Below the pieces are notes generated by a model. That model saw nothing but the letters and a program-made list of their open reading frames with translations, searched no databases and was not told where the DNA came from. This document shows, piece by piece, positions 30,442 to 41,006 of a stretch of DNA of 64,000 nucleotides; positions within the stretch are counted from its first letter, which is position 1, and every line of letters starts with the position of its first letter. The stretch is taken from NCBI RefSeq assembly GCF_037975245.1, contig NC_092575.1, forward strand, positions 5,932,501-5,996,500, read 5' to 3'. Origin of the DNA: Apostichopus japonicus. Lineage: Eukaryota > Echinodermata > Holothuroidea > Aspidochirotida > Stichopodidae. The translations under genes and the position numbers were made by a program.

Positions 30442-30559
30442 ATGGCGACCTCCATGAACATGTGTCCCTTGATACGTCCCTTTCTATTTTCAAGGAAATT
30501 GTCACGTATGGCTCCATTTGTGACTTGTAATGATTTGCATGGAGCTCTTTACTCACAGT
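30442..30559 (+). CDS. ERAL1: ERAL1 exon 1 (start and mitochondrial leader)
   Basis: ATG 30442 (context AAAGATGG) opens 39 codons plus one base before the donor GTATGT. The peptide begins MATSMNMCPLIRPFLFSRK and continues with Arg, Lys and Ser but no early acidic residues, as expected of a mitochondrial presequence. It was chosen because its phase (one base left over) exactly fits the next exon. It is not conserved with relatives, so confidence rests on phase, donor quality and leader character. Confidence 0.72.
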
Positions 30560-33500
30560 GTATGTTCATTATTCGGTTTTAATTTATATCGAATCTTCTT
30601 TCATTAAGTATAAAGCTAAAGATTGAATTGCCAGTCACTGGCAGGCGAAACGTTATTTCTACTGATAATGATATAGGCCGAGGCTTGGGCAGTATATAGC
30701 CTAGGTTAAGCCAAGGCTTTATGTACAGTGTTAGACCACTATTAACCCTGTCTTAGGTCTACACCCATGGTGTATGCTATGACAACCTACAGTTATTAGC
30801 AGTCGTCAGCAAAATGGAAGAATTTTTGTGATCAAAAGCACTGAATTTAATTCTAACAACAGTTTGTGAGGTGGTACAATATGGACTGAGATTTAAAGGT
30901 ATAAAGAACAGTGGGAGCTAATCACCAAATCGTCTGGTCAATAATGATGGCGCGTTTACTTAGTTATCAGATCTTTGGTTGAATAAACAAGGTGCTTATG
31001 CACATGATCTTATGTTAAACAAGTGATGCACTGGTGCCTATCTACCCGATTGTCGGAGTCGGCTTCAACGACTTCTCCTTACCCCATCCAGGTGCTTACA
31101 AACATACTTAAATATGTGTTTATACAGCACCCTACAGTAAGATAGTATAATGCATCTGAACACTTAGTGCAGTTTGACTGTTTAAATGAGATGCATTATA
31201 GACACAAATTCGTTCCTCTATGGCTTGATGAGCCTCTCAGCTCACAGTCTGTGATTAGATATGCAAGTGCATCATGCTTCTTCAGCAGACGGTCGAGTAG
31301 ACAGCCACAAGTCCCACCTCCATCAAGAAAACTGTACACTATAAGTATAACGTGTGAGAATATTTCTTATGTTATTTTTGTATAGATCATGATAAGCTAC
31401 ATCTGTCACAAGACCTGCCAGCCAAGGACCAAGCGATGACTCAAAGAAAACAAGAGGAGACTTTGAATGATGACCCAGACACTTCCTTCTTCAACCCTGT
31501 GAGCTTAGATAAAGGTTGGTATTACTAAAATAACCACTAATTTACAATATCTATGATATGACAAGAAGATATGATGCATCACTTTATTTCAAGGTTGAGT
31601 CAGACCTCATACCTGTAGCCAGTAATATTTATCTACTCCACTTGAACAAATTTTACAAACCTCTTTGAGCCACTTTGCTTGGGTTGTTAAGTGACTCATT
31701 AAAGGGTGTAAAGACTCGCGCACAAAGAAACGTCTCATGCCGGTAATCTGACCTATTTTGAATGGGGTGTAACAGAAGTGTTGGACACCACCATCGATCC
31801 CAGAAAATATACACACACAGCTTGCTACTGTCGGTAATTAGACACTAGTGTACAGTCAGTACATACAGCTATGGTCAATACACACAGCACAGTGTACAAA
31901 CAATACAGCGATGGACATCTCAGGTCCAGCTATAGGTAACAAGGTATCACGTTTCATTACTGTCTGCATTTTGTAGCGACACAAACAAAACGTCACTTGC
32001 AAGCAACAGAAAGGTAACTTTTTCAGATGGCTACACGCGGTTTGGGGCGAGTCTTCAATGCCTTTAAGCCACTAATGACAAAGCAACGTGCAACATGATA
32101 TTGGTCTCTTGTATTATTCACACAGTTATTAGCTATGCAGTATCAAAAACCTAGAGAAATAAAAACAAATTGAGCAATATTCTCCCCCCCCCCCCCCCCA
32201 AATAAGTCCCTGTTTCAGATGCATGCAAACTGACGTTGTTATCATTTGAAAATGAGAAACGAAGGCTGAAATTCACTTAAAGTTACATTTTGGTTTTACA
32301 GCTTGATTGTTTCTGTCAATTCTAAATAATATCTTCCTTTCCTTTGTTTACTTCTGACTACTGTGGTGATTTTGTTTCAGCTGCTCATGAGATGCTCTTG
32401 ATCAGAAAACCGAACCAGCCAGCCGATGCTCGTGTCCTTAGGGTCGCCATCATCGGGAGTCCAAATGCTGGCAAATCAACCTTAGTGAATGGAGTACTCA
32501 AAAGAAGAGTAAGATATTGAGCCCTCACCATTTCCTTCTTTTTTTCCCATTTTTTGGGGAAAAATATGTATTTGGTTTACAGATTATATGTTGTATGATT
32601 ATTTCTGTGTTTCAATGATTGGTCGGTAATCATTCTTGCATCCATTCTTTCATACATTCAATCAATGCATTAAGTCATGCATTTGTCCATTCATTTATTC
32701 ATTCAATCAATAATTCATTCATTGCTTTTGGTGGTGTATTTCACCCATTCTGTGATGCATTCATTCATGCAATTTATCATTCATTCATCCATTCATCAGT
32801 TTCAGTCAGTCATTCAACACTATTTCCTTCGATTTTATGTGTATTTTTTATGATTTAATTAATTTTTTATTGGAACATTTTGCTAAGAAAGTATACCTAC
32901 TGACAACATTCAATGTTGTTGCCACTTCATTTACAACAGTGGGGTGTACTGAAAGAAAGCAAAGAAATGAAAACACTGTAGTGCACGACAGTTTTTTGTT
33001 CATATCTTGCATATTGTTCGTTGTTAGTACTTATTTTAAATTATTTTAATGATTTAATTATTAAATCATGGAATACTTTCAGTACTAGGTTCTGTGAGAG
33101 TGGGAAGTGCTGGTATTCATAAAGCTGATGTTCTCATACAGAATTAATTGTATGTAAACATGGCAGTATGCATTGATCCTGTAGACTGGGGCCGGGCCAC
33201 CATTTTAGAAAGGAAGAAGTGTGGCCCCTGGGGTTGTTGAAGGCATCTATCGTGTTGGGGGGGGGTGGGTTGTGTGGATCCTCTCTAAGAATAAAAATTA
33301 CACGTGAAATGTTGCATTCTGTGGCAAATGTAGGCCTCTAAAGTAGGTTGTGCTAAATGTTTGTGGGTGTGTGTGTGGGGGGGGGGGGTGGTTGAAAAGG
33401 ATTGGAGTGAACACTCCACACATCTCCCATCCCATAGATCCATACTTGATGGAGACAGGAAAATGAAACAGAAAAAACATGTCATGTGTCATTCTTACCA

Positions 33501-36500
33501 TACATGAGCAATTAAGAGTCGGGGCAGTAGCATTTCATGGTCCTATTTGCCTAATAGCAGAACTACAGTAGCATCTGATATTTTGTTATTGCCTTCAGTG
33601 ATCCATATCAAAGTCTTGCATCTGACTGATGTATTTCAGACCTGTAGGGTGTTCCGGTTTTATTCATGTTTATCACAGATTGAAAAAAATATTGAATGTC
33701 TATAATATTTTTTAAGTTTAAAAAAAAAGAAAACGTCACTGAATGCCTTCCTATTGTTGTTCCTCTTGTAGATATTCTCAGTATCAAGGAAAGTACACAC
33801 GACGAGGGCACGTGCAACAGGTGTACTTACCCATGGGAGGAATCAGATTGTGAGTACTTCATGTTCTCTCACCCCTCACCCCCCTGCTCCCAGCTTTCCT
33901 TCTCGTACACACACCAACAATATGGTGTAGCATCATTACCCTTGGGCCGAATAAGATTATGAGTACTGGGCTATTTGTCAAGTGGATAAATGCATTAACT
34001 GTACATTTACTGTACATGGTAATGTTGAAGAATACTCCAAACTCTCAATATTTACATCAAAACTGCACCTACCAGACAACTCTTCAAGAGGACCACTAAA
34101 ACCCCTCCTTACTGTATATTTTGAAATAACTAAAAGTGGGCATTTGATATTAGTGCATTAGAAAAAATACTGTAGTTGTGGTTTTTGGGACGATGATGCT
34201 CTTGTTAAAAGAATGTAAATGGCAGGAAAAGTGTGTTTTGAGGGATAAAGGACAATCTTTTAGAATGACTTTAGGCACGAACTTAACGTTTGATATGTTG
34301 TAGACCATTAAAATACATTGTTATCAGCCTTAAAGGAGCGTCCCAAAAGATTTAGCATATTTGAAAGCTGAATAGTGTTGAAAAACCAGAATACTATAGA
34401 AAAATTCCTAGCACTCAAATATTTCTCTTCTTGTGGGTATGATACATCATCAGGACTAAAATTCTGCAGAAAATCATCAATTTAAGTTGGGAGATGGAAA
34501 GCCAAGGGCGGTCTGTAGCTAGTATGCAGTACGCACTATTTAATCTCAGGGTGTAATATCAATATCTCTTTATTTTGTCTTTAGATTTTTCTGGACACTC
34601 CTGGAATTGTTAATCACAAACATGGCAGAAAGTAAGTACAGGAGACAAGCCCTCCTCAGTGGTTTGTGAACTTAGCAGAGAAAGATCTGTGTTTGTCAGT
34701 AAGCGATCTTCTGCAGATCCACATCTTCTACGATACAGAGACAAGAGCAGAATCAACATTGTTACTTTGTGCCAATTGTTAGCATTGATCCAATGCCTTA
34801 GGATAGTATGTGACGATGCAAGGCAAACATTAGTACAAGGCAAGGCATTCAAACAGTTCATCATAGCATTCAAGAAGTACTTCATAGCATTCAAGAAGTA
34901 CTTCATGTCATTCAAACAGTACTTCATAGCATTAAAGAAGTACTTCATAGCATTCAAACAGTACTTCAAAAGCATTATACTAGTGCTACAAAGCATTTAA
35001 GTATTACCTCATAGCATTCAAGAAGTGCTTCTTGTCATTCAAGAAGTACTTCTTGTTATTTAAGAAGTACTTCATAGCACTCAACAAGTACTTCATGTCA
35101 TGCATGAAGTACTTTAAAACATTCAAGAAGTACTTCATAGCATTCAAGAAGTACTTTATGTCATTCAAGATGTACTTCATAACATTCATCATGTACTTCA
35201 TACCATTTCAACAAGTACTTTATAGCATTCAAGAAGTACTTCATAGCATTCACATAGTACCTCATGGCATTCAAGAAGTACTTCATGACATTCAAGAAGT
35301 ACTTCATAGCATTCAAGAAGTACTTCATGTCATTCAAGAAGTACTTAAAAGCTTTCAAGAAGTACTTCATTTGCTGCTAAATGGTCTAGGTTTTGTACTT
35401 ATTAACTTGTTGAATGTAAAGAGTGGTTTTGTGACCACAGTCACTGGACTCCACTTACAAGTTAAGGGGAAAAACTTAAATTTATAGCAAATCATGACAA
35501 AATGAAGTTTCTCTGTTCTGATATATGTTGAAATTGAACATAAAAGTAACAACTGCCAGTTGGCTAAAGAAAAGAACATTTTTATGTATGCTCTTCCAGA
35601 AATTCCGTGTGAGTCCTTGAAGGAATTGTCAATATGCAATGTTTTTAAAATAAATATCGGAAAATATCATGTAATTTATACTGCCACTGCTCTATTCCTG
35701 TTTCTAGACATCAACTTCCCCGACCTCTTCTAATTGATGCAAAAAACGTCCTGGAAGAAGCTGATCTTGGTTAGTACAAATTAATTAAAACATATAATCA
35801 CTACATGTAAAATTGCAATCCATTCAAAAAAGAACTTGATGTTAACATTTCCTGAATAATCGCACCTGGTGAAAATCGCCTGACTTGACTGGGAACAACT
35901 AGGTTTGATGTAACCCTGAAGGTCTTAATGTTGATCAAAACCAAGGTCCAAGAATTATGAGACGGCTGAAGTTGATGGCTTATCAAAATGGCTAGAAATT
36001 ATCTACATCTTAAGGCGGCAACCACATCCTCATAGCATTTTGTTTTGGGAAGATCCAAATTTTGTCAATTTTTTTGTACTCTGGAAAAGGCATCTGGCAA
36101 CTAAAGAGTGATTGATAGCATCAGGGCACTTTGGCTGAAAGTGTTTTTCGTTAGAATATTTCAAATCATTTTATTGACAGAGGAAAAAAAAAAAATTCTA
36201 CCAAAAAAGATGCATTTGATGAAATTTTAAGGTACTGAGCACATTCTAGATGAGTTAGGATTGAAAGATGAATCAAAACAAGAAGAATTTAATAGCCTCA
36301 ACATTTAAGCTTTTGGAGAGCATTTGCCCAGATGACATCACAGACCACCCACTGTGATCCATCTTCCTGGAGTAGTTGAAGGTTAAGCCGTTCAAAATAG
36401 ATTACATTCGATCAACCATATCTCGGGTTAGCGACATGATATTGCGATGGGGTTTTCAACAAGCAGCGTGCAATATTTTTTCCCTTCAATGTAACGTTTA

Positions 36501-39500
36501 CATTGTTTGTCACCAGGATATCCCCTCAAAGCAGGCAGTAGCGTATCAAAAGATGCAAAATGAGCATCGTAGAGAATATTTTCAACAAATATTTCTGTGT
36601 GGATACTCTGCGGTGAAATTTATATTGGATAAATTGTCTGTTTGTACACTGGTATTGAAGGATCCATATGAATCAGTCAATCAGGTCCCAACTGATGTGA
36701 GACAAAGTTTTACGATCGGGCATACAGTATGAAAGCAGTTCTTTTCAAAAAAAGATGTCTCTTGTACATTTCAGTAGAAACACAAAGCATGTGTTAGCCA
36801 TCTTTGTTTCGTGACATTTTTTGTTTTCTGAAGTTGCCATGGATCCATGAAGTAAAATGAACCACAGATAACTTAGTGCAAGACATGAATATGTAATATG
36901 CTACCAAAGGTAGATTAATTCCGGAGATTATTATTTTTTTTTTTCAATTTTTATTTAGTTGCAGTGATTGTTGATGCAAGCAATAAGTGGACCAGGTGTA
37001 AACTGGACCCTGAGATAATGGTGGCCCTTCACCATAACCCAGATGTTCCCACGGTACTCGTATTGAATAAGGTAGGAACAAAGCAAGTACCAAGTTTCAG
37101 TCTTATTCCTATTAAAGACATTTTACTTAGGTTATTTTCTCTGTAGATTATTAGTCTGTTTCTGCAATTTGTATGTATGTATGCATGTATTTGATATCAT
37201 CCTGCAAGCAGGAACTCCCGAAGAAGCTATCATTGGCTTATCAAAGCCGCAAGCTGACCAGTCAGTCTGAAGTCAGTCTCTTAGAATTATATTTTAGCCT
37301 CCATGGTTAAGAATTGTCAATTGTCAATAACTCTGTAACTGGACAACGTACATTAATCTTGGAGTGACTCGAACTCGGGACCTTATGATTGAAAGGCACA
37401 GGCATTAACCACTAAGCTAACACTCCCTGTTTACCTTTCTACAGGAAGACAAAGGTTATATGAAATATTCTTTTAACATACTAACCATGTCAAGTCAGTG
37501 AGGTGTATGAATGTAAATCCATTATGCTTGTTCTTCATATATTTCATATACAAGGAAAGGAGTGAGATAGTGAGAAGGGGTTGTGTGTGTGCATCAGGGG
37601 TGGGAGGGGGGGTGGGTAGGGGAGAGGAGAATTTATTTTGTGGTACACTGATTATTGATTTATTCACATCATGCTTTATCAGTCTTTACAAGCTTCCGTT
37701 GTATACTATAATTCTATTAAATATCGTTAACAATCAAGGTTAATTCAGGCACAGCGCTAAAATAAAACGGTTCATACAAACTTGAATTTCTGGCTACATA
37801 TGCCGACATTTAGGTTGTCTGGTTTGATTTAAATTTTTTATTTTTTTTATGACATCCGATGAGAAGGAAATAATGCGATGAAATCATTTCTCTTTGCACA
37901 GATTGATTTATTGCAAAACAAACAGGCTCTGTTTGAAATTGTGGCCGATCTCACCGAGGGCGTCGTCGGTGGTCAAGAGTTTGACTCTGGGAGGCAGTGG
38001 TCTTCGTCGGTCAAACGAAAACCGGAAACAACAGCAGGAGATGACTTCTCACCATCTGGCAGAGGAGGAAAAGCTTGGTTTGAAGAGGAAGAAGCCAACA
38101 GATCGAGGACAACAGGCGATCTAACTTCAGAGGGAGACAAAAATGGATCCACGGAACGGTTGCTAGGAGACGGAGAATCTAGAGAAACTGCAAGTGAGAT
38201 TATTCAAAGGTCGCAACAGAAGAGTGAAACCGACGGATTACATTCAGACGATGAGGGAAAGTCACAAGAAGCAAATCGAGAACCGTTTCCTCATCTCGGG
38301 GATGATGATAAAAACAATAAGCTACAAGAATTAATTACGAACCTTGATCTACTAATCGGCGATGATCGTAGGAATGCCAGAGAGGTGACTCTGGGACGGG
38401 GGGAAAATGGTGAAAAGGGAAGTAAAAAGTCAGAACGAAATCGGATCGTGCAATCTTTGACGAAGAGGGTCGGGTGGCCTTTCTTCCAAGAGGTGTTTGT
38501 GGTCTCTGCTTTAAATGGCAACGGCATCGACAACCTTAAGGTAAGTTGGTCTCTCGCCATCGGGAAACTCATCACATTCTTGATGGGAGATGGGGAGAGA
38601 GGATAATCATATGAACTATTGTTTAGGTTCTATTATCCTTCTAGATCAGCACATGATATTTCATCTGGAATTGTTTATAACAGCTGTCCTAACAGTGACA
38701 GGATACAGTGATTGAACAAAGATAGTTTCATTCCATGGCTTCTTACCTCTATGATGATAATACAGCTCTAAATCACTTGACTTTTTATTTTTTTAATGTG
38801 CTGTTTGACTGAAACCAGTTGGTATACTCTTCTTCCCTTTCCCATCTCCATACCCCCTCCATTACCTCCCTTCTTCATATTTCCTTGTTAAAGTCAACCC
38901 CATTGCCTTTGTTTGGGTATGTGATCCTTAAAAAAATTCATCATATCAGAAAAATTGTATCATGTAATTTTTCGCATCTTGTGCTGATGAAGAAGGTAAA
39001 CTAATTGCAAAAATAGTTTGAAAATCAAAGAGATCAAAAACTACTGTTAACAAATTGCTGAGCTGCTGCAAACAGCCTGCCAAGGTTAGATATATCAGAG
39101 TTAAAAAGGCCCTTCTTCCTTAGGAAACTATTTGCGTTTAGAAGATCCTGCTAGGATCAAAACTGTCACGGCCTCTTGCTTACATACATATATTGCAAAG
39201 TTAGACACCGTATCCTTGGCGAGAGTGAATACTGAGAATTTAATCAAGTCACACGCACTGGAATCATATTTCACTTGTTTTTATGTCACATTTTACACCC
39301 TCCGATATAACAGGACTACTTCATCCACTCAGCCAAGCCTGGGATGTGGGAATATCATTCAGATACCGTCACAGATCTGCCTCCGGAGGAGATTGTCTCT
39401 GAAGCAATTCGAGAAAAGTTACTGGAATACTTACCCCAAGAAGTGCCTTACAGAGTAAGACAGGTATGAAATCCAGGGACCATAGATTCTTCTTCCTTCC

Positions 39501-40732
39501 TTAAGTCATCATCATTCTACCCCCACCCCACCCCCCCCCTCCCGCACCCTCATCATGTCATTAACTGAAGTCCTACACTTCTAAGTTTAGAGTAATGTCC
39601 TTTCCTTAGACCGATGTGTTATATTTATCCGGTTCCGACCCATGAAGACGTTTTCTAAATTGTGTGGGCATACTTATCTAATATGTAAAGCAGTCAAAAC
39701 ATATTCAGGGTTAACCCCGCACACTTTTGATCATTTCATGGCTTCACCGCTGCACAAGATTATCTGCAATCCTTCATCCACCATTACATATTATCCTGTG
39801 TCTTTGTACACTGATGGACGACATCACAGGTGTATCTTACCTTCCTTCTTCTATGTCTGATTGGATATTATGTCTAGCGTTACTTCTACAGCGGCGGTCG
39901 GGTGTGATTGCGGGAAGGGAAGCAAAACACTTGTAACAAGTCCCCTTTGTAAGACTTAGTAAAGTTACAAAAGACTATTATCTTTCCAAAATATTTTCCT
40001 ATTTGTGAAGAGGTTTTTCGTAATTTTGAAAAACATTCTGTGACTTGACATGGTTTTGTAAGTTCAAAAAGGCTCTTCATAATATGGCAAATATTGTTTG
40101 TAATTTCCTAAAAGTATTTTTTTCCTAATTTCAAAAGTTTTTTTTTTACCTTTTGAGTGTGTGGCAGCAGTATGCTTCCTTAATGAACATATTTGTCCAC
40201 ATTTTCTCTCCCTTTGTTTTATATCTCCTTTCCAAATTTTTTTTGAACCAGGTCAATGAATTATGGCAGATTGGTGAGAATGAAGAATTACAGATTTTTC
40301 ACAAAATTGTGTGCAGCAAAAAATCCCATGTGGTAAGTAGTAAACAGAGCGACTGAACTAAGTATGTATTTCCTTGCGAAACAAAGGTACAGCATTTTCT
40401 GAATCTTAAAGACCCTCCTTCTGAACTTAGTTATTCATAGAATGTAATTACCTTTAAAAGTTTGTGCATTTTTTTTTCTGGGATACGACATCACAGGCGT
40501 ATCTTACCTTCCTTCTATGTCTGTTTGGATATTATGTCTAGCACTACTTCTACAGCGGCGGTCTGATTGTTTCAGTAAATTAAATTCAAATTTTTTTTCT
40601 TCTTCTTCCCAGGGCATGATTGAAAAGCGCATGGGCAGGATTGTTAAAGAGGCAACGCAAGACCTCATGAACGCTTTTCATTGTGACGTCTTCCTCAAGA
40701 TCCACGTTGCTTTTGAGTCTGGTTACAGATAA
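30442..40732 (+). CDS. ERAL1: Mitochondrial Era-like GTPase ERAL1, complete, 11 exons
   Basis: ERAL1 is a GTPase that binds the mitochondrial small-subunit rRNA and helps assemble the small ribosomal subunit. Eleven phase-compatible exons give 1665 nt (554 residues; human is about 437). Seen: a leader from ATG 30442 rich in Arg and hydrophobics with no early acidic residues (mitochondrial-type). G1 GSPNAGKS is at about 108-115, a VSRKVHTTRA switch region follows, G3 DTPG is at 155-158, the VDASNKWTR strand is after 190, G4 NKID is at 224-227 and G5-like SAL is at 427-429. An Era-type tail (PPEEI..EAIREKLLEYLPQEVPY) leads into a KH-like C-terminus. Odd: residues about 255-413 form an acidic, Ser-rich insertion between G4 and G5, and the KH GxxG loop is not conserved. 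The last exon is repeated downstream at 43453-43572. Upstream AAGATGGCG at the start codon resembles a YY1 site, common in housekeeping promoters. Confidence 0.93.
30560..32380 (+). other. ERAL1 introns 1 and 2 (with exon 2 at 31386-31514 between)
   Basis: Intron 1 is 30560-31385 and intron 2 is 31515-32380. Apart from a 17-base C-run near 32183 nothing was recognised. Confidence 0.75.
31386..31514 (+). CDS. ERAL1: ERAL1 exon 2 (linker before GTPase domain)
   Basis: The acceptor ttttgtatag precedes 31386 and the donor GTTGGT follows 31514. The frame uses two bases to finish a codon, then 42 codons (HDKLHLSQDLPAKDQ ... SFFNPVSLDK), then one base. It is an unconserved hydrophilic linker. Support is from phase agreement with exons 1 and 3. 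Confidence 0.75.
32381..32508 (+). CDS. ERAL1: ERAL1 exon 3 (P-loop)
   Basis: The acceptor tttgtttcag precedes 32381 and the donor GTAAGA follows 32508. It encodes HEMLLIRKPNQP and then VLRVAIIGSPNAGKST. The G1 P-loop and the preceding beta strand match the start of the Era GTPase domain, including the GxPNxGKST form typical of Era and TrmE relatives. Confidence 0.96.
32509..33771 (+). other. ERAL1 intron 3
   Basis: It contains a degenerate (ATTC)n stretch at about 32629-32815 and G-runs near 33261 and 33379. Confidence 0.8.
33772..33849 (+). CDS. ERAL1: ERAL1 exon 4 (switch I)
   Basis: The acceptor tcctcttgtag precedes 33772 and the donor GTGAGT follows 33849. The 26 codons include IFSVSRKVHTTRARATGV, the Era switch-I neighbourhood (S.K..TTR...G). 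It is in phase 0 at both ends. Confidence 0.95.
33850..34584 (+). other. ERAL1 intron 4
   Basis: No repeat or exon recognised. Confidence 0.8.
34585..34631 (+). CDS. ERAL1: ERAL1 exon 5 (G3 DTPG)
   Basis: The acceptor gtctttag precedes 34585 and the donor GTAAGT follows 34631. It is a 47-nt exon encoding IFLDTPGIVNHKHGR and two bases of the next Lys. DTPG is the G3 box. Confidence 0.94.
34845..35370 (+). repeat. 21-bp minisatellite in ERAL1 intron 5, about 25 units
   Basis: The consensus AGCATTCAAGAAGTACTTCAT repeats from 34845 to 35370 with scattered substitutions. Because 21 is a multiple of 3, frames stay open on both strands (for example MKYFLNA repeated on minus). It lies inside the 34632-35707 intron, so coding is not supported. 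Confidence 0.95.
35708..35769 (+). CDS. ERAL1: ERAL1 exon 6
   Basis: The acceptor gtttctag precedes 35708 and the donor GTTAGT follows 35769. It encodes HQLPRPLLIDAKNVLEEADL with split codons at both ends. It corresponds to the helix between G3 and the fourth beta strand, where Era proteins have a pattern of small residues ending in AD. Confidence 0.88.
35770..36958 (+). other. ERAL1 intron 6
   Basis: An open frame of 118 codons at 36376-36732 has no recognised motif and does not fit the ERAL1 frame, so it is treated as chance or decayed repeat. Nothing else seen. Confidence 0.65.
36959..37071 (+). CDS. ERAL1: ERAL1 exon 7 (up to G4)
   Basis: The acceptor tttatttag precedes 36959 and the donor GTAGGA follows 37071. 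It encodes VAVIVDASNKWTR and ends PTVLVLNK, the first half of the G4 NKxD box, which the next exon finishes with ID. Confidence 0.94.
37072..37901 (+). other. ERAL1 intron 7
   Basis: It contains a tRNA-like sequence on minus at 37361-37427 and a G-rich stretch near 37600-37625. Confidence 0.7.
37361..37427 (-). repeat. tRNA-like sequence (SINE head or pseudo-tRNA)
   Basis: On minus it starts GGAGTGTTAGCTTAGTGG (A-box-like) and ends GAGTTCGAGTCACTCC (B-box-like). GGAGTG pairs with CACTCC as a six-base acceptor stem, but the anticodon and T arms are poor. It is more likely a tRNA-derived retroposon head than a working tRNA. Confidence 0.5.
37902..38540 (+). CDS. ERAL1: ERAL1 exon 8 (G4 end, acidic insertion, G5)
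   Basis: The acceptor ctttgcacag precedes 37902 and the donor GTAAGT follows 38540; it is 213 codons in phase 0. It begins ID (completing NKID), runs through a conserved helix with ADLTEGVVGGQEF, and ends GWPFFQEVFVVSALNGNG. Between these lies a segment of about 160 residues rich in Glu, Asp, Ser, Arg and Gly that the human protein covers in about 40. The insertion is open throughout and inside a single exon. Confidence 0.92.
38541..39313 (+). other. ERAL1 intron 8
   Basis: No exon or clear repeat recognised. Confidence 0.8.
39314..39463 (+). CDS. ERAL1: ERAL1 exon 9
   Basis: The acceptor gatataacag precedes 39314 and the donor GTATGA follows 39463. It encodes DYFIHSAKPGMWEYHSDTVT, then PPEEIVSEAIREKLLEYLPQ and EVPYRVRQ. 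The W.Y......T....EE...E.IREK.L..L..EVPY pattern is the Era hinge between the GTPase and KH domains. Confidence 0.95.
39464..40251 (+). other. ERAL1 intron 9
   Basis: It contains a C-run near 39526 and the first copy of an 85-bp dispersed repeat at 39817-39901, whose second copy is in the next intron. Confidence 0.75.
39817..39901 (+). repeat. Short dispersed repeat, copy 1
   Basis: It shares ACGACATCACAGG.GTATC, TTACCTTCCTTC, TATGTCTG.TTGGATATT, ATGTCTAGC and CTACAGCGGCGGTC with 40480-40564, with few mismatches and one short indel. The two copies flank ERAL1 exon 10. Confidence 0.85.
40252..40332 (+). CDS. ERAL1: ERAL1 exon 10 (start of KH domain)
   Basis: The acceptor ttgaaccag precedes 40252 and the donor GTAAGT follows 40332. 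Its 27 codons (VNELWQIGENEELQIFHKIV, CSKKSHV) correspond to the first KH beta strands (in relatives ..I...I.V.K.S....). It ends just where the GxxG loop should follow. Confidence 0.86.
40480..40564 (+). repeat. Short dispersed repeat, copy 2 (contains duplication breakpoint)
   Basis: This is the counterpart of 39817-39901 inside intron 10. The left edge of the 2840-bp tandem duplication (40497) falls inside it, so only its right part is repeated at 43337. Confidence 0.85.
40613..40732 (+). CDS. ERAL1: ERAL1 exon 11 (last exon, copy 1)
   Basis: A long pyrimidine tract and cttcttcccag precede 40613. It encodes GMIEKRMGRIVKEATQDLMN, AFHCDVFLKIHVAFESGYR and stop TAA 40730-40732. I.KEA..DL......CDV.L...V..... 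fits the Era KH C-terminus. Aligned to GPKG in human ERAL1, this exon reads GMIE, so GxxG is missing. An almost identical second copy lies 2840 bp downstream. Confidence 0.9.
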   Translation, partial: GMIEKRMGRIVKEATQDLMNAFHCDVFLKIHVAFESGYR

Positions 40733-40800
40733 CCGAGGTGACATCACAGTCCATCGAATGGCAGGAAGGAAATGAATATTTATCAGACTGTTAGTCACTG

Positions 40801-41006
40801 CAGCCAGTTGGGACAATTTCCTAATTCTAATACCTCTCTAAACTGTACTCCAATATCATGCTTCAAAGCACTGGCATTGAAAGAACAAACAGTTCCTAAC
40901 CTTGATCTGATAGAAACATGATATTCATACTGTTCGTACTGACAATTCAAGTGCTCTGAAGCAGGACATGACACTACAGTATAGAAAAAATTGTCCCAAC
41001 TGGGTG
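40801..41006. mobile_element. 206-bp inverted-repeat element, family A (copy 1; repeated at 43641-43846)
   Basis: Ends CAGCCAGTTGGGACAATTT and AAATTGTCCCAACTGGGTG are reverse complements but for one base. GTCACTG flanks both sides (40794-40800, 41007-41013), a likely target duplication. It lies in the ERAL1 3' flank or UTR. Confidence 0.78.

Noticed and set aside
34610-35487. Open frames on both strands with KYFLNAM or FKKYFIA repeats
   Set aside because: They come from the 21-bp minisatellite, whose length keeps every frame open; ERAL1 exons skip over it.
36376-36732. 118-codon open frame on + in ERAL1 intron 6
   Set aside because: No recognised motif, not in phase with ERAL1, and ERAL1 motifs run directly from exon 6 to exon 7 without it.
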